NCBI GenBank assembly: GCA_003140215.1 | Contig: PLJL01000001.1 | Location: forward strand, 62,001-126,000 | Direction of reading: 5' to 3' | DNA from: Vulcanimicrobiota bacterium | GTDB lineage: Bacteria; Vulcanimicrobiota; Vulcanimicrobiia; Vulcanimicrobiales; Vulcanimicrobiaceae | Length of the DNA stretch: 64,000 nucleotides | Shown here: positions 1 through 7,931 of the stretch, piece by piece | Position numbering within the stretch: position 1 is the stretch's first letter | How the letters are laid out: every line of letters starts with the position of its first letter | Notes under the pieces: generated by a model | The model's database searches: none | The model's input: only the letters and a program-made list of their open reading frames with translations | What the model was told of the DNA's origin: nothing | Made by a program: the position numbers and the translations under genes

Positions 1-1
1 C

Positions 2-1108
2 TCCGTCCCGCTCAACGCGTACGTCGTCGAGGTCAACCCGCCGGCGGGTCGCCGCGAGTGGTTGTTCATCGACAAGCGCAGCGGCAACATCGTGCGCCGC
101 GAGTACGTCGAGCGGCGGCGCCGGTACGTCAGCACGTACGACGACTACCGCTCGGTCGAGGGGGTTCCGGAGCCGTCTCGGGTGCGGACGACCGATTCGC
201 TGGGCAACGAGCGCGAACAGATCTTGGTGACCCGGCTGCTCGACCCGACGCCCGATCCGCAAGAGGTCGAGATGCCGTCGTCGCGCCGGGTTGTGGAGTT
301 CCCCGAACGTCAGACGACGGTGCGGCTGCCGGTGCGCTTCATCAACGGCTTGGCGGTCGTGCGCGTCATCGTGGGCCGGGCCGGCTACGACTTCTTGCTC
401 GACTCAGGCGCCGCGGGGATCGTGATCGATCCCTCGGTCGTCGACCAGCAGGGTTACGAGCGCTACGGCCAACGCATGGGGTCGACGCTAGGCTCCTTCC
501 CGGAGTCGACGACGATCGTTCCGCAGATGACGATCGGCGGGCTGCGCATGCGCAACATCGTCGCCCGCGTGGTGCAGATACCGTTTCACGTCGACAATCG
601 CACGCGCGTCGCCGGACTGCTCGGCTTCGACTTTTTTGCCGACACCGTCGTCCACATCGATCTCGACAAGAGCGTGGCCGAAGCGATCGCGCCGGACCAC
701 TTTCACGCCCCGGCTGACGCGAGCTCGGTCAGCGTGGCGCTCGACGACAAGACGCCGGCCGTCCGCGCGCGCGCCGGTACCGCCAGCGGTCGGGTCGTCC
801 TCGACACCGGCGCGAACCGGACCGTTTTCGAATCCGCCTTCGCCGAGCGCGGCGACTTCTCGCCCGAGCGGTTGGCGACGACGATGCACGTTCGGGGGAT
901 GGGCGGCTTCGCCACCGCCGAACCGACCCGCGTGCCGACCTTCGAACTGGGCGGCATCTACACGCGCCAAGCCACCGCCGACGTCTCCAACGCGGACCTC
1001 GGAACCGAAGACCTCGACGGCGTGATCGGCACCGACCTGCTGCGCTCCTACGATCTGTGGTTCAACTACCGCCTCAACTCCGTCGTCCTGCGCCGCGCCA
1101 AACGCTAG
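2..1108 (+). CDS. Retropepsin-like aspartyl protease, 5' truncated by window edge
   Basis: Two aspartyl-protease half motifs are visible: LLDSGAAGIVID in the N-terminal half and VLDTGANRTVFE in the second half, each with the D-[ST]-G catalytic signature. This matches the pepsin/retropepsin-like families of bacterial secreted or periplasmic proteases. The frame is open through to the first base of the window (an in-frame TTG at 62 is not a convincing start), so the N-terminus, probably including an export signal, lies outside. The C-terminus ends with the DGVIGTDLL motif that usually closes the second lobe. The natural substrate cannot be inferred. It converges on the next gene with only 15 bases between stops. 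Confidence 0.8.
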   Translation, partial: SVPLNAYVVEVNPPAGRREWLFIDKRSGNIVRREYVERRRRYVSTYDDYRSVEGVPEPSRVRTTDSLGNEREQILVTRLLDPTPDPQEVEMPSSRRVVEFPERQTTVRLPVRFINGLAVVRVIVGRAGYDFLLDSGAAGIVIDPSVVDQQGYERYGQRMGSTLGSFPESTTIVPQMTIGGLRMRNIVARVVQIPFHVDNRTRVAGLLGFDFFADTVVHIDLDKSVAEAIAPDHFHAPADASSVSVALDDKTPAVRARAGTASGRVVLDTGANRTVFESAFAERGDFSPERLATTMHVRGMGGFATAEPTRVPTFELGGIYTRQATADVSNADLGTEDLDGVIGTDLLRSYDLWFNYRLNSVVLRRAKR

Positions 1109-1123
1109 CCGATCGTCGCGTAT

Positions 1124-1669
1124 CTAGTGGCCGTCGCTCGACCAGTGTAGCGGGTCGTTGGCGAGCTTCATCACGCCGAACGACGCGCCGATCCCCCACA
1201 GCGCCTGATTCGTTCCGTCGCGCGGGCCGGTGTCGACCGCGAGATGATGACCTTTGGCGTCGGCGATCGCGAGATCGCCGACCCACGCGATCTCCAGGTC
1301 GATCGCCAAGCCTTGGGTGTGTCGCGAAGTCAGCAGCGGCTCGTACGCGATCCCGTACGCCGCCACCATCGCCGCGGCCGCCGCCACGGATTCGTCGACG
1401 GTCGGGTGAACCCAATTGATCTCCACGCCCGACATCGGCGGCACGGCGCGCGGCGCGATCTTACGGTTCGCGATCTGCCATGCGTAGTGCATGAGGTATG
1501 CCAGCTGTTTGGGGCGGAAGGTGGCGCCGATCGAGACGGCCGCATCGCCCGCGCCCAGCGCATCCAAGAAGCGCTTCACCTTGTCGCGGAACGGCACCAT
1601 GAGGCGGTCGACGCTGTCGCTCGCCGGAAAGCGCGTGCACCACTCCGGCCCGCTCAACTCGTTCGCCAT
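1124..1669 (-). CDS. M15-like D-Ala-D-Ala carboxypeptidase / peptidoglycan hydrolase
   Basis: The 181-residue product carries the zinc-peptidase pattern of the M15/VanY-like fold: SRHTQGLAIDL near residue 115, supplying the first His and Asp ligands, and a C-terminal DPLHWS supplying the last His. Such enzymes cut D-Ala-D-Ala or peptide cross-links in peptidoglycan; many are phage endolysins or cell-wall recycling enzymes. No signal peptide is visible in the N-terminus (MANELSGPEWCTRF), so it may be cytoplasmic or released by lysis. No phage genes surround it. The fold assignment is fairly secure and the exact bond cleaved is not. Confidence 0.7.
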   Translation of the reverse strand: MANELSGPEWCTRFPASDSVDRLMVPFRDKVKRFLDALGAGDAAVSIGATFRPKQLAYLMHYAWQIANRKIAPRAVPPMSGVEINWVHPTVDESVAAAAAMVAAYGIAYEPLLTSRHTQGLAIDLEIAWVGDLAIADAKGHHLAVDTGPRDGTNQALWGIGASFGVMKLANDPLHWSSDGH

Positions 1670-1742
1670 CCGGCTACCTCACTGACTACGCGATGCTCGC
1701 GCCCTTCTCGCGCCGGTGCGCCGCCACCCCCGGGACTCGGGG

Positions 1743-2306
1743 CTAGCGGCGCCGCTCCCGGCGGCGGTCCTCACGCGCGTCGAGCAGCACCGAGGTGATG
1801 AACGCCGTCTTGCCTTCGGCGTACGAATCCCGGTCGTCGCGGAAGCGCTCGGCCAGGCTCCGCTTGAGGGTGCCGTAGGCGGCGGCGAGCGCCGCATCGG
1901 CGCGCAGCGTGTCGCGCAGGATCAGATGGGCTTGCAATGCCGCGGACCCCGAGGCGCAGACGTAGAGGTGTTGCCGCGGCAACTCGGCCGGCGCGCGAAA
2001 CGCTTCGCGCCCGACGATCCCCAGATCGCCGAGGTGCGCGTAACCGAGCGTCGCGAGCCGCGCAGCCGCCGCGGCAAAGTCGTCGTGGTGGCGAATGACG
2101 ACGTCGATGTCGAGGATCGGCTTGGCATCCAGACCGGGAACCGCGGTGCTGCCGACGTGCTCGACGCCGACCGCGAGCTCGCCCAGAACCGGCGCGATGC
2201 GCGCGCGCTGGCGCTCGAACGCCGCAGGCCAACCCGGATCGTAGGGGACGACGACGACCGGCTCGGCGCGCTCCTCAGGTGAGATCGGGTCCACGGGGCG
2301 GCTCAT
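1743..2306 (-). CDS. GrpB family protein (UPF0157, nucleotidyltransferase fold)
   Basis: The N-terminal part shows the family signature VVPYDPGWPAAFERQ followed by VEHVGSTAVPGL and KPILDIDVVI; GSTAVPG with the downstream DID acidic pair is the nucleotidyltransferase-like active-site pattern of GrpB/UPF0157 proteins. Length (187 residues) is normal for the family. The biochemical role of the family is not established; some members are linked to coenzyme A or dephospho-CoA genes, which are not seen here. Its ATG overlaps the stop of the upstream DUF4438 gene by four bases, so the two are probably translated together. Confidence 0.85.
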   Translation of the reverse strand: MSRPVDPISPEERAEPVVVVPYDPGWPAAFERQRARIAPVLGELAVGVEHVGSTAVPGLDAKPILDIDVVIRHHDDFAAAAARLATLGYAHLGDLGIVGREAFRAPAELPRQHLYVCASGSAALQAHLILRDTLRADAALAAAYGTLKRSLAERFRDDRDSYAEGKTAFITSVLLDAREDRRRERRR

Positions 2307-3181
2307 CTGCGCAGGTCCAGGATCGTAGCGAGGTTGGCGCGCGCGTCGACGAGCGGTTCGATGGCACCCGAAGCCGACGTCAGCAGCGTCGTCACGCCCG
2401 GGCCGTGTCCGGCGAGGTGAGACATCCCGTGCGAGACCACCGCGATCGTTACGGCACCCCCGCGATAGATGCGCCCGAACGCGTTGTCGGCGTCGATGAT
2501 CGCGACCAGATCGCCCAGGCGCAACTCGTCCAAACCGAACTCACGCACCGTCGCGGCGTCGAAGCACTGGATGTCGTAGTCGCCGCGCGCGACGGTCTGG
2601 CGGCCCAGCCCCGAGCCCATGACGCGCGCCGGGACTCGCCGCGCGACGCGCACGGCCAGAGACAATCGCCCCTTGTCATCCTGAGCCTGTCGAAGGACCA
2701 GCTTTTCGAACAGGTCCGGGTCGCAGTTGAACACCTTCACGTCGCCGGCGCCTTCGAGCGCGAGGCCGACCCCGACGGCGCGCACGCCGATCGTGTCGCC
2801 GAGCCGCATGCGCTCCATCGCGGCCGGACTGAAGTCGACGATAACGTGCTCGACCCCGCCGTGCTTTCCGGTCACCACACCGCGCTCACCCTTGGCTTCG
2901 CCGCTCAGGACCGTCGCGACGTTGCCGACGCAAGCGAAGGTGCAGAACGCGGCATTGATCTTGTCGTTGGGGTGGCGCACGCTGACCGCGGGCTCGACGT
3001 GATCGCTCTCGAAGCCGAAGGCCGAGTCGCCGACGCGCACGTTGAGGGTGATCCCGCCCACCGAGGGCAGGATGCGCGGCACACCGTCGGCGCCCACATC
3101 GTAGAGTCCCGGCGAGATCAGCGGGGGGGCCACCTCGGCGCTGAGCATCTGCACGACCAGTCGGGAGCGATTGGTGGTCAC
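2303..3181 (-). CDS. DUF4438 domain-containing protein
   Basis: This 292-residue protein resembles DUF4438 proteins: an N-terminal region opening with a Val-Gln-Met-Leu stretch, SPGLYDVG and VRHPNDKINAAFCTFACVGN, and a C-terminal region with GDLVAIIDADNAFGR and VSHGMSHLAGHGPG. The family has no established function, although the repeated His and Asp residues look like a metal site. The GTG start at 3181 lies 17 bases from the divergent queD start. Around residues 161-169 the chain reads VLRQAQDDK, which is the translation of a dispersed palindromic repeat inserted in frame. The gene is coupled to grpB by an ATGA overlap. Confidence 0.75.
   Translation of the reverse strand: MTTNRSRLVVQMLSAEVAPPLISPGLYDVGADGVPRILPSVGGITLNVRVGDSAFGFESDHVEPAVSVRHPNDKINAAFCTFACVGNVATVLSGEAKGERGVVTGKHGGVEHVIVDFSPAAMERMRLGDTIGVRAVGVGLALEGAGDVKVFNCDPDLFEKLVLRQAQDDKGRLSLAVRVARRVPARVMGSGLGRQTVARGDYDIQCFDAATVREFGLDELRLGDLVAIIDADNAFGRIYRGGAVTIAVVSHGMSHLAGHGPGVTTLLTSASGAIEPLVDARANLATILDLRR
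2675..2698. repeat. Dispersed CCTGAGCCTGTCGAAGGA-type repeat inside a coding region
   Basis: The core tcctgagcctgtcgaagga matches the short palindrome-derived repeat seen scattered through many GC-rich and environmental genomes, where its translations read RQAQDD on one strand or SLSKDQ on the other. Here it sits inside the DUF4438 gene and keeps the reading frame. It is the only copy I found in the window. Recognition of the element comes from general knowledge and was not checked by search. Confidence 0.6.
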
Positions 3182-3198
3182 GGCGAAGTCCGTGGGCT

Positions 3199-3576
3199 GT
3201 GCAAATCCGCAAGTCCTTCACCTTCGAGGCGGCGCACGTGCTCCCCAATCACCCTGGGAAGTGCTCGCGGCTCCACGGGCACTCCTACCGGCTCGACGTC
3301 GCGCTCGAAGGCCCGCTCCACGAGAGCGGGCCGGCGGCGGGGATGGTCGAGGACTTCGAGGTGGTCTCGCGCATCGTCGAGGCGGCGGTCATCGCCGAGC
3401 TCGACCACCAGTCGCTCAACGACTTGATGGACAACCCGACCGCGGAACGTATCGCGGGCTGGATCTGGCGCCGGCTCGAGCCGCAACTTCCGGCCCTGGC
3501 CGAGCTCACGTTGTGGGAGACTCCGCGGGCCTGCGTCGTTATGAAAAAGGACGATCCTTCGAGCCGGTCGGGGTAA
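3199..3576 (+). CDS. queD: 6-carboxy-5,6,7,8-tetrahydropterin synthase
   Basis: QueD converts 7,8-dihydroneopterin triphosphate to 6-carboxytetrahydropterin, the second step towards preQ0 and queuosine. The sequence begins with the family pattern FTFEAAHVLPNHPGKCSRLHGHSY, where the three His residues are the expected zinc ligands and the Cys is catalytic. Further conserved points are the MVEDFEVV region, the LDHQSLND motif and NPTAERIA. At 125 residues it has normal length. GTG at 3199 is chosen because it gives the usual short N-terminus. queE follows about 600 bases downstream, supporting the pathway; queC and queF are not in the window. Confidence 0.92.
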   Translation: MQIRKSFTFEAAHVLPNHPGKCSRLHGHSYRLDVALEGPLHESGPAAGMVEDFEVVSRIVEAAVIAELDHQSLNDLMDNPTAERIAGWIWRRLEPQLPALAELTLWETPRACVVMKKDDPSSRSG

Positions 3577-3622
3577 ATGGCTCGGGAAGGCGTCAAAGCA
3601 AACGACAGGAGCTACCAACCGC

Positions 3623-4180
3623 ATGACTCGCACTCTTCCTACCCTTCTCGCGGCCGCCGCGCTCGCGCTCGTGCCGCTGGCCGTCTCGGCGCAGATTTCG
3701 CCCGGGACCGATCTGAGCGGCAGCATCAACCAGAGCGTCGATTCCAAGAACGCCGTCGTCGGCCAGCAGGTGACGTTCTCCAACGTGCACTCGATCGACA
3801 ACAAGATCACCGGGGCCACCATGTACGGCCACGTCTGCGACGTGCAGAGCGCCAGCCAGGGCCGGGCCGGGAAGCTCCAGATCTGCCTCGACACGCTGCA
3901 CACCCGCTCGGGCAACTCCTACGCGCTCGACGGGCGCGTCGTCGGCGCGCAGGTGAACACGAAGAGCAACGTCGGGAACGAAGTCGCCGGCGCCGTCGGC
4001 GGGATGATCGTCGGCAACATCCTGGGCAAGAGGCTCGGCACCAACGCCGGCGGCCTGCTCGGCGCGGCCGGCGGCTTCCTCTACGCCAAGAACGCGAAGC
4101 AGAACGTGACGATCCCGGCGAACACGCCGGTCACCGTGCAAGTGCTGAGCGCCCGCCGCCAGGCCACTCGTCCCGGCTAG
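3623..4180 (+). CDS. Secreted glycine-zipper-like protein of unknown function
   Basis: The 185-residue product opens with a clear signal peptide (MTRTLPTLLAAAALALVPL then AVSAQ). The middle is rich in Ser, Asn and Asp with two cysteines (HVCDV and QICLD). Residues about 114-150 form a glycine-rich amphipathic segment (AGAVGGMIVGNILGKRLG and GGLLGAAGGFLYA) resembling glycine-zipper membrane segments of outer-membrane lipoproteins. An AGGAG ribosome site lies about ten bases before the ATG. It interrupts the queD/queE pair, ending eight bases before queE, so it is presumably co-transcribed, but a link with queuosine is not evident. Confidence 0.65.
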   Translation: MTRTLPTLLAAAALALVPLAVSAQISPGTDLSGSINQSVDSKNAVVGQQVTFSNVHSIDNKITGATMYGHVCDVQSASQGRAGKLQICLDTLHTRSGNSYALDGRVVGAQVNTKSNVGNEVAGAVGGMIVGNILGKRLGTNAGGLLGAAGGFLYAKNAKQNVTIPANTPVTVQVLSARRQATRPG

Positions 4181-4187
4181 GAGACGA

Positions 4188-4763
4188 TTGCTCCAGCTGG
4201 CCGAGATCTTCTACAGCGTCCAAGGCGAGGGGATGTGGACCGGGACACCCGCGGTCTTCGTCCGCCTCGCCGGCTGTAATCTCAGCTGCTCGTTCTGCGA
4301 CACCGACTACGCCCTCAAGTTCTTCGCCCCGGTGAGCGACGTCGTCCGGCGCGTGCGCGAAGAGGGCGGCGCGTGCCCGCTGGTGATCCTCACCGGCGGG
4401 GAACCGCTGGCTCAGCGCGAGACGCTCGCGCTCATCGACGCGTTACGCGCCGACGGGCGGCGCGTCCACATCGAGTCGAACGGGACGCTGCCGACGGAGC
4501 TGCCGGACGACGTGTGGCTAACGGTCTCGCCCAAGGAACGGTTGAGCCCCGAGATGGCCGGCCGCGCCAACGAAGCCAAACTCATCGTCGACGGCCGGGT
4601 GCCGGAGGAATGGATCGGCGCGTTCGGGGAGACCACGCCGATGTTCTTGCAGCCCGAAGGCAACAAACCGTCCAACGTCGCGCTCGCGGTCGATGCCGCG
4701 AAGCGCGATCCGGGCCGGTTGCGCCTCTCGCTGCAAACGCACAAGTTCATCGGCGTGAGGTAA
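4188..4763 (+). CDS. queE: 7-carboxy-7-deazaguanine synthase
   Basis: QueE is a radical S-adenosylmethionine enzyme that rearranges 6-carboxytetrahydropterin into 7-carboxy-7-deazaguanine in queuosine synthesis. The N-terminus shows IFYSVQGEGMWTGTPAVF and the atypical cluster motif CNLSCSFCDTDY that binds the 4Fe-4S cluster. VILTGGEPL follows, the SAM-binding GGE motif. The 191-residue length fits short QueE forms. A TTG start at 4188 is used since it lies just before the conserved N-terminus and eight bases after the preceding stop. QueD, its substrate supplier, is two genes upstream. Confidence 0.92.
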   Translation: MLQLAEIFYSVQGEGMWTGTPAVFVRLAGCNLSCSFCDTDYALKFFAPVSDVVRRVREEGGACPLVILTGGEPLAQRETLALIDALRADGRRVHIESNGTLPTELPDDVWLTVSPKERLSPEMAGRANEAKLIVDGRVPEEWIGAFGETTPMFLQPEGNKPSNVALAVDAAKRDPGRLRLSLQTHKFIGVR

Positions 4764-4767
4764 CCCC

Positions 4768-5217
4768 ATGGCTTCCCAGAGCCCGCTGTTCGAGGATTAC
4801 GGCGCGTACCACCGCGACCGGCGCAACCTGATCTGTCACGAGATCGGCATCCCGCTCATCGTGCTCGGCATCATCGCGCTGCTGCGGCTCGCCGCGCTGC
4901 CGGGCTGGAACCTCAACCTCGCCGCCCTCGCGCTCGTGGCGACGGCGGTTTACTACCTCACGCTCGGAAGCGCGGTCCGCGCTGCGGCGTTCGTCGCCAT
5001 CGCCGGGATGATCGCGCTGTATCTGCTCGCGGCGTACCTCACCTGGCCCTACGCGATCGGCGCCTTCGTCGTCGGTTGGATCTTCCAGTTCATCGGCCAC
5101 GCCTATGAAGGCAAGGCGCCGGCCTTCCTCACGAACCTGCTGCATCTGCTCGTCGGCCCGTTGTGGGTCGCGAGCCACCTGGTGCCCCGGTCAGCATCCT
5201 CGTCGTCTGCGCGGTAG
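4768..5217 (+). CDS. DUF962/Mpo1-like membrane protein
   Basis: Conserved features of the Mpo1/YGL010w-like (DUF962) family are visible: YHRDRRNLICHEIGIPL at the N-terminus and GWIFQFIGHAYEGKAPAF near residue 100. The His residues are the likely iron ligands; yeast Mpo1 is a dioxygenase acting on 2-hydroxy fatty acids. Four hydrophobic segments (about residues 25-45, 48-68, 72-92 and 95-110) predict a polytopic membrane protein. The bacterial substrate is unknown. The 3' end overlaps the start of mqnB by about 55 bases in another frame. Confidence 0.8.
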   Translation: MASQSPLFEDYGAYHRDRRNLICHEIGIPLIVLGIIALLRLAALPGWNLNLAALALVATAVYYLTLGSAVRAAAFVAIAGMIALYLLAAYLTWPYAIGAFVVGWIFQFIGHAYEGKAPAFLTNLLHLLVGPLWVASHLVPRSASSSSAR

Positions 5218-5807
5218 CGCAGGAGCTCGCAGGGCTGCCGGCGCGACCGGACGTGGATGTCGTCGCGGTCGGCGTCGGTCCGGTCGAGGCCGCGCTGGGA
5301 ACGGCGCGCGCGCTCGCTGCGTCGCGCTATGACGGCGTGATCAACGCCGGCATCGCCGGCGGCTTCCGCGACCGCTGCACCGTCGGCGGCGTGGTGGTGT
5401 GCTCGCGCGAGGACTATGCCGAACTGGGCCTGGAGGACGGCTCCACCTTTCCGCTTCCGGGCGGCCTCGAGCTGACGCGTCACGTCGAGGCCGATCCGGA
5501 ACTGTTGCGCCCGTTCTTGGCCGGCCGCATCCCGGTGATCGTCGGCCGCGGCGTCACCTCCGCGACGGTCACCACCACGACCGCGCGCGCGCTGGCGCTG
5601 GCCTACCGCTTTCGCGCCGACGTCGAGTCGATGGAGGGGTTCGCGGTCCTGCGCGCGGCGCAACTCGCCGGCGTTCCGGCGATCGAGATTCGCGGCGTGT
5701 CGAACCTCGTCGGCGAACGCGAATCCAACGGCTGGGACTTTCGCAGCGGCGCGCTCGCCGCCGTCGCGACGACCGGCGCACTGCTCGACGTCTTGCTGGC
5801 CGGCTGA
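5163..5807 (+). CDS. mqnB: Futalosine hydrolase
   Basis: MqnB cleaves futalosine to dehypoxanthinyl futalosine and hypoxanthine in the alternative menaquinone pathway. The 214-residue chain is of the nucleoside phosphorylase fold: ILVVCAVAQELAGL at the N-terminus, VINAGIAGGF in the ribose/base loop, and DVESMEGFAVLRAA carrying the conserved ESMEG substrate residues. The family is confirmed by the directly following mqnD. The GTG at 5163 is the only convincing start in frame and makes the gene overlap the preceding one. Its stop overlaps the mqnD ATG (TGATG). Confidence 0.9.
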   Translation: MGREPPGAPVSILVVCAVAQELAGLPARPDVDVVAVGVGPVEAALGTARALAASRYDGVINAGIAGGFRDRCTVGGVVVCSREDYAELGLEDGSTFPLPGGLELTRHVEADPELLRPFLAGRIPVIVGRGVTSATVTTTTARALALAYRFRADVESMEGFAVLRAAQLAGVPAIEIRGVSNLVGERESNGWDFRSGALAAVATTGALLDVLLAG

Positions 5808-6658
5808 TGCTGGCCCAGCACAAGTCGTATTCGCTGGCATACTCACCCTGTCCGAACGACACGTACATCTTCGCCGCGCTCACCAACGGTCTGCTCGACG
5901 ACGCGCCCGAGGTCACGGTCGTGCTCGACGACGTGGAGGCGCTCAACCGCGCCGCGCGCGAGGGGCGCTACGAGCTCACCAAGGTCAGTTACGGCGCGAT
6001 CCCCTACCTGCTCGACAAGTACCGCATCCTGCGCGCCGGCGGCGCGCTGGGACGGGGCTGCGGGCCGCTGCTGATCGCGCGCAGCGCTGCGCCCGGATTC
6101 GACGAGATCTCCAAAACGGCGGCGACGCGCTACGCGATCCCGGGGCGCCTCACCACCGCGTACTTGCTGCTGCGCCTCGCGCTCGGGTACGAACCCAAGT
6201 CGGTCGAGATGCGCTTCGACGCCATCGTCGACGCGGTCAAAAACCACGCGGCCGACGCCGGCGTGATCATCCACGAGTCGCGCTTTACGTACCGCGACGC
6301 CGGTCTGGCCGAACTTCTCGACCTCGGCGAGTGGTGGGAGCGTGAAACCCACAATGCGATCCCGCTCGGCGCCATCCTGGTTCGCCGGGACATCTCCGAT
6401 TCGGCCGCGCACGAGATGGATGCGGCGATTCGCCGCAGCTTGCGCTTCGCGCGCGAGCGCGAGGACGAGATCATCGCCTACGTGCGCGCGCATGCGTTCG
6501 AGATGGACGACGCCGTAATGCGCGCGCACATCGCGCTCTACGTCAACGAGCACAGCGAGGACGTCGGCGCCTCCGGTATCGGCGCGGTCGAAGACCTCTT
6601 CGCGCGCGCCGCGCGCGCCCACCTCATCCCCGACCACATCCGACCGGAGTTCGTGTGA
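5807..6658 (+). CDS. mqnD: 1,4-dihydroxy-6-naphthoate synthase
   Basis: MqnD converts cyclic dehypoxanthinyl futalosine to 1,4-dihydroxy-6-naphthoate. The N-terminus LAYSPCPNDTYIFAALTNG is the signature of the family, whose fold is that of periplasmic-binding proteins; the region TKVSYGAIPYLLDKY and GCGPLLIARS are also typical. The ATG at 5807 gives 283 residues, the normal size; the open frame extends upstream into mqnB without support. The gene is coupled to mqnB in front and to namZ behind by overlapping start and stop codons. mqnA, mqnC and mqnE are not in this window. Confidence 0.93.
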   Translation: MLAQHKSYSLAYSPCPNDTYIFAALTNGLLDDAPEVTVVLDDVEALNRAAREGRYELTKVSYGAIPYLLDKYRILRAGGALGRGCGPLLIARSAAPGFDEISKTAATRYAIPGRLTTAYLLLRLALGYEPKSVEMRFDAIVDAVKNHAADAGVIIHESRFTYRDAGLAELLDLGEWWERETHNAIPLGAILVRRDISDSAAHEMDAAIRRSLRFAREREDEIIAYVRAHAFEMDDAVMRAHIALYVNEHSEDVGASGIGAVEDLFARAARAHLIPDHIRPEFV

Positions 6659-7872
6659 GCATGCAGCGCCGCACCTTTCTCGCCGCGACCGCCGCGGCGT
6701 TCGCCGCGCCGGCGGCGGCGCGCGCCAAGCCGGCGATCGTGCTGGGCGACGACGTCTTCGTGCGCGATGCTTGGCGCGAGCTGCGCGGCCGTGCGGTCGG
6801 GATCGTGACCAACCCCAGCGGCGTGCTCTCGACGGGTGAAGCGCTTCCCGACGCGGTGCACCGCAACGGCGCGATCGCGGTGAAGGCGCTCTTCGGGCCC
6901 GAGCACGGCATCCGCGGCACCGTCGGCGCCGGAGAGACCGTCGGCTCATCGACCGACGAGAAGACCGGCCTGCCCGTCTACAGTCTGTACGGAAAGACGC
7001 GCCATCCCTCGGCGGAGATGCTCGACGGGATCGACGTGATGCTGTTCGACATCCAAGACGTCGGCGCGCGGCCGTACACCTACGTTTCGACCCTGGCCTA
7101 CGTCATGGAGTCGTGCGCGCAGTACGGCAAAGAAGTGTGGGTGCTCGACCGGCCCAACCCGATCGGCGGCGTGCTGCTCGACGGCCCGGTGCTCGATCCG
7201 AAGTACAAGTCGTTCATCGGACTCTACCCGATCCCCGAACGTCACGGGCTGACCGTCGGCGAGTTGGCGCGCCTCTACAACGACCATTTCGGGATCGGCT
7301 GCAAGCTGCGCGTGATCGCAATGCAGGGTTGGACGCGCGAGATGCTGTGGTCCGAGACCGGCCTGAAATGGATCGCGACGTCGCCGAACATCCCGCACGC
7401 GCGCACGACCCTGGTCTACCTCGCCACCGGGCTGGTCGACGAGGGTGGCGTCAACAACGGCATCGGGACGGATCGCCCGTTCGAGTACGCCGGCGGCTAC
7501 GGCTTCGATGCCGCCGCGTTTCGCGACGCCCTCGCCGCGCGCCGGATCCCCGGGGTGGAGTTCGAACCGGTCGACTGGGTCCCGACGCGGGGCTTCTGGA
7601 GCGGCAAAACGCTGCGCGGCGTCGCGATCGACGTCACCGATGGGCACGCCTTCCCGAGCGTGCGGACCGCGATCGAGTTTCTCGTCGCCGCGCGCGCGCA
7701 AGGCAAGTACCACATCGCGTCCGGACACGAGCCGTTCATGGACCGCAACTGGGGCACCGACAGCGTGCGGCTCGCGCTCGACTCCGGCGCCGGCCCCGAT
7801 GCGATCGTGGCGTCCTGGCAGCCCGGACTGCGCGGGTTCAAGACGCTGCGTTCGAAGTATCTCTTGTACTAG
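6655..7872 (+). CDS. namZ: Exo-beta-N-acetylmuramidase family (DUF1343/NamZ)
   Basis: The product has a twin-arginine-like or Sec export signal (MQRRTFLAATAAAFAAPAAA) and then the DUF1343 core: GIVTNPSGV, LFGPEHGIRG, FDIQDVGARPYTY, LDRPNPIGG and ERHGLTVGELA. Characterised NamZ enzymes release terminal N-acetylmuramic acid from peptidoglycan fragments. The length of 403-405 residues is normal. GTG at 6655 overlaps the mqnD stop, and ATG at 6661 is an equally good start. The pairing with menaquinone genes is probably operon convenience rather than function. The C-terminus includes SGHEPFMDRNWGTDSVR, also typical. Confidence 0.88.
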   Translation: MSMQRRTFLAATAAAFAAPAAARAKPAIVLGDDVFVRDAWRELRGRAVGIVTNPSGVLSTGEALPDAVHRNGAIAVKALFGPEHGIRGTVGAGETVGSSTDEKTGLPVYSLYGKTRHPSAEMLDGIDVMLFDIQDVGARPYTYVSTLAYVMESCAQYGKEVWVLDRPNPIGGVLLDGPVLDPKYKSFIGLYPIPERHGLTVGELARLYNDHFGIGCKLRVIAMQGWTREMLWSETGLKWIATSPNIPHARTTLVYLATGLVDEGGVNNGIGTDRPFEYAGGYGFDAAAFRDALAARRIPGVEFEPVDWVPTRGFWSGKTLRGVAIDVTDGHAFPSVRTAIEFLVAARAQGKYHIASGHEPFMDRNWGTDSVRLALDSGAGPDAIVASWQPGLRGFKTLRSKYLLY

Positions 7873-7931
7873 CGGAACCGAGCAGGCGCATTCCAGGAAC
7901 TCCGGGGCCGCTCTCCGTAGCGTGCAAAGCC

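Noticed and set aside
5399-5806. Extension of mqnD upstream to 5399
   Set aside because: The extra residues lie within mqnB in another frame and lack family similarity; ATG at 5807 gives the normal N-terminus.
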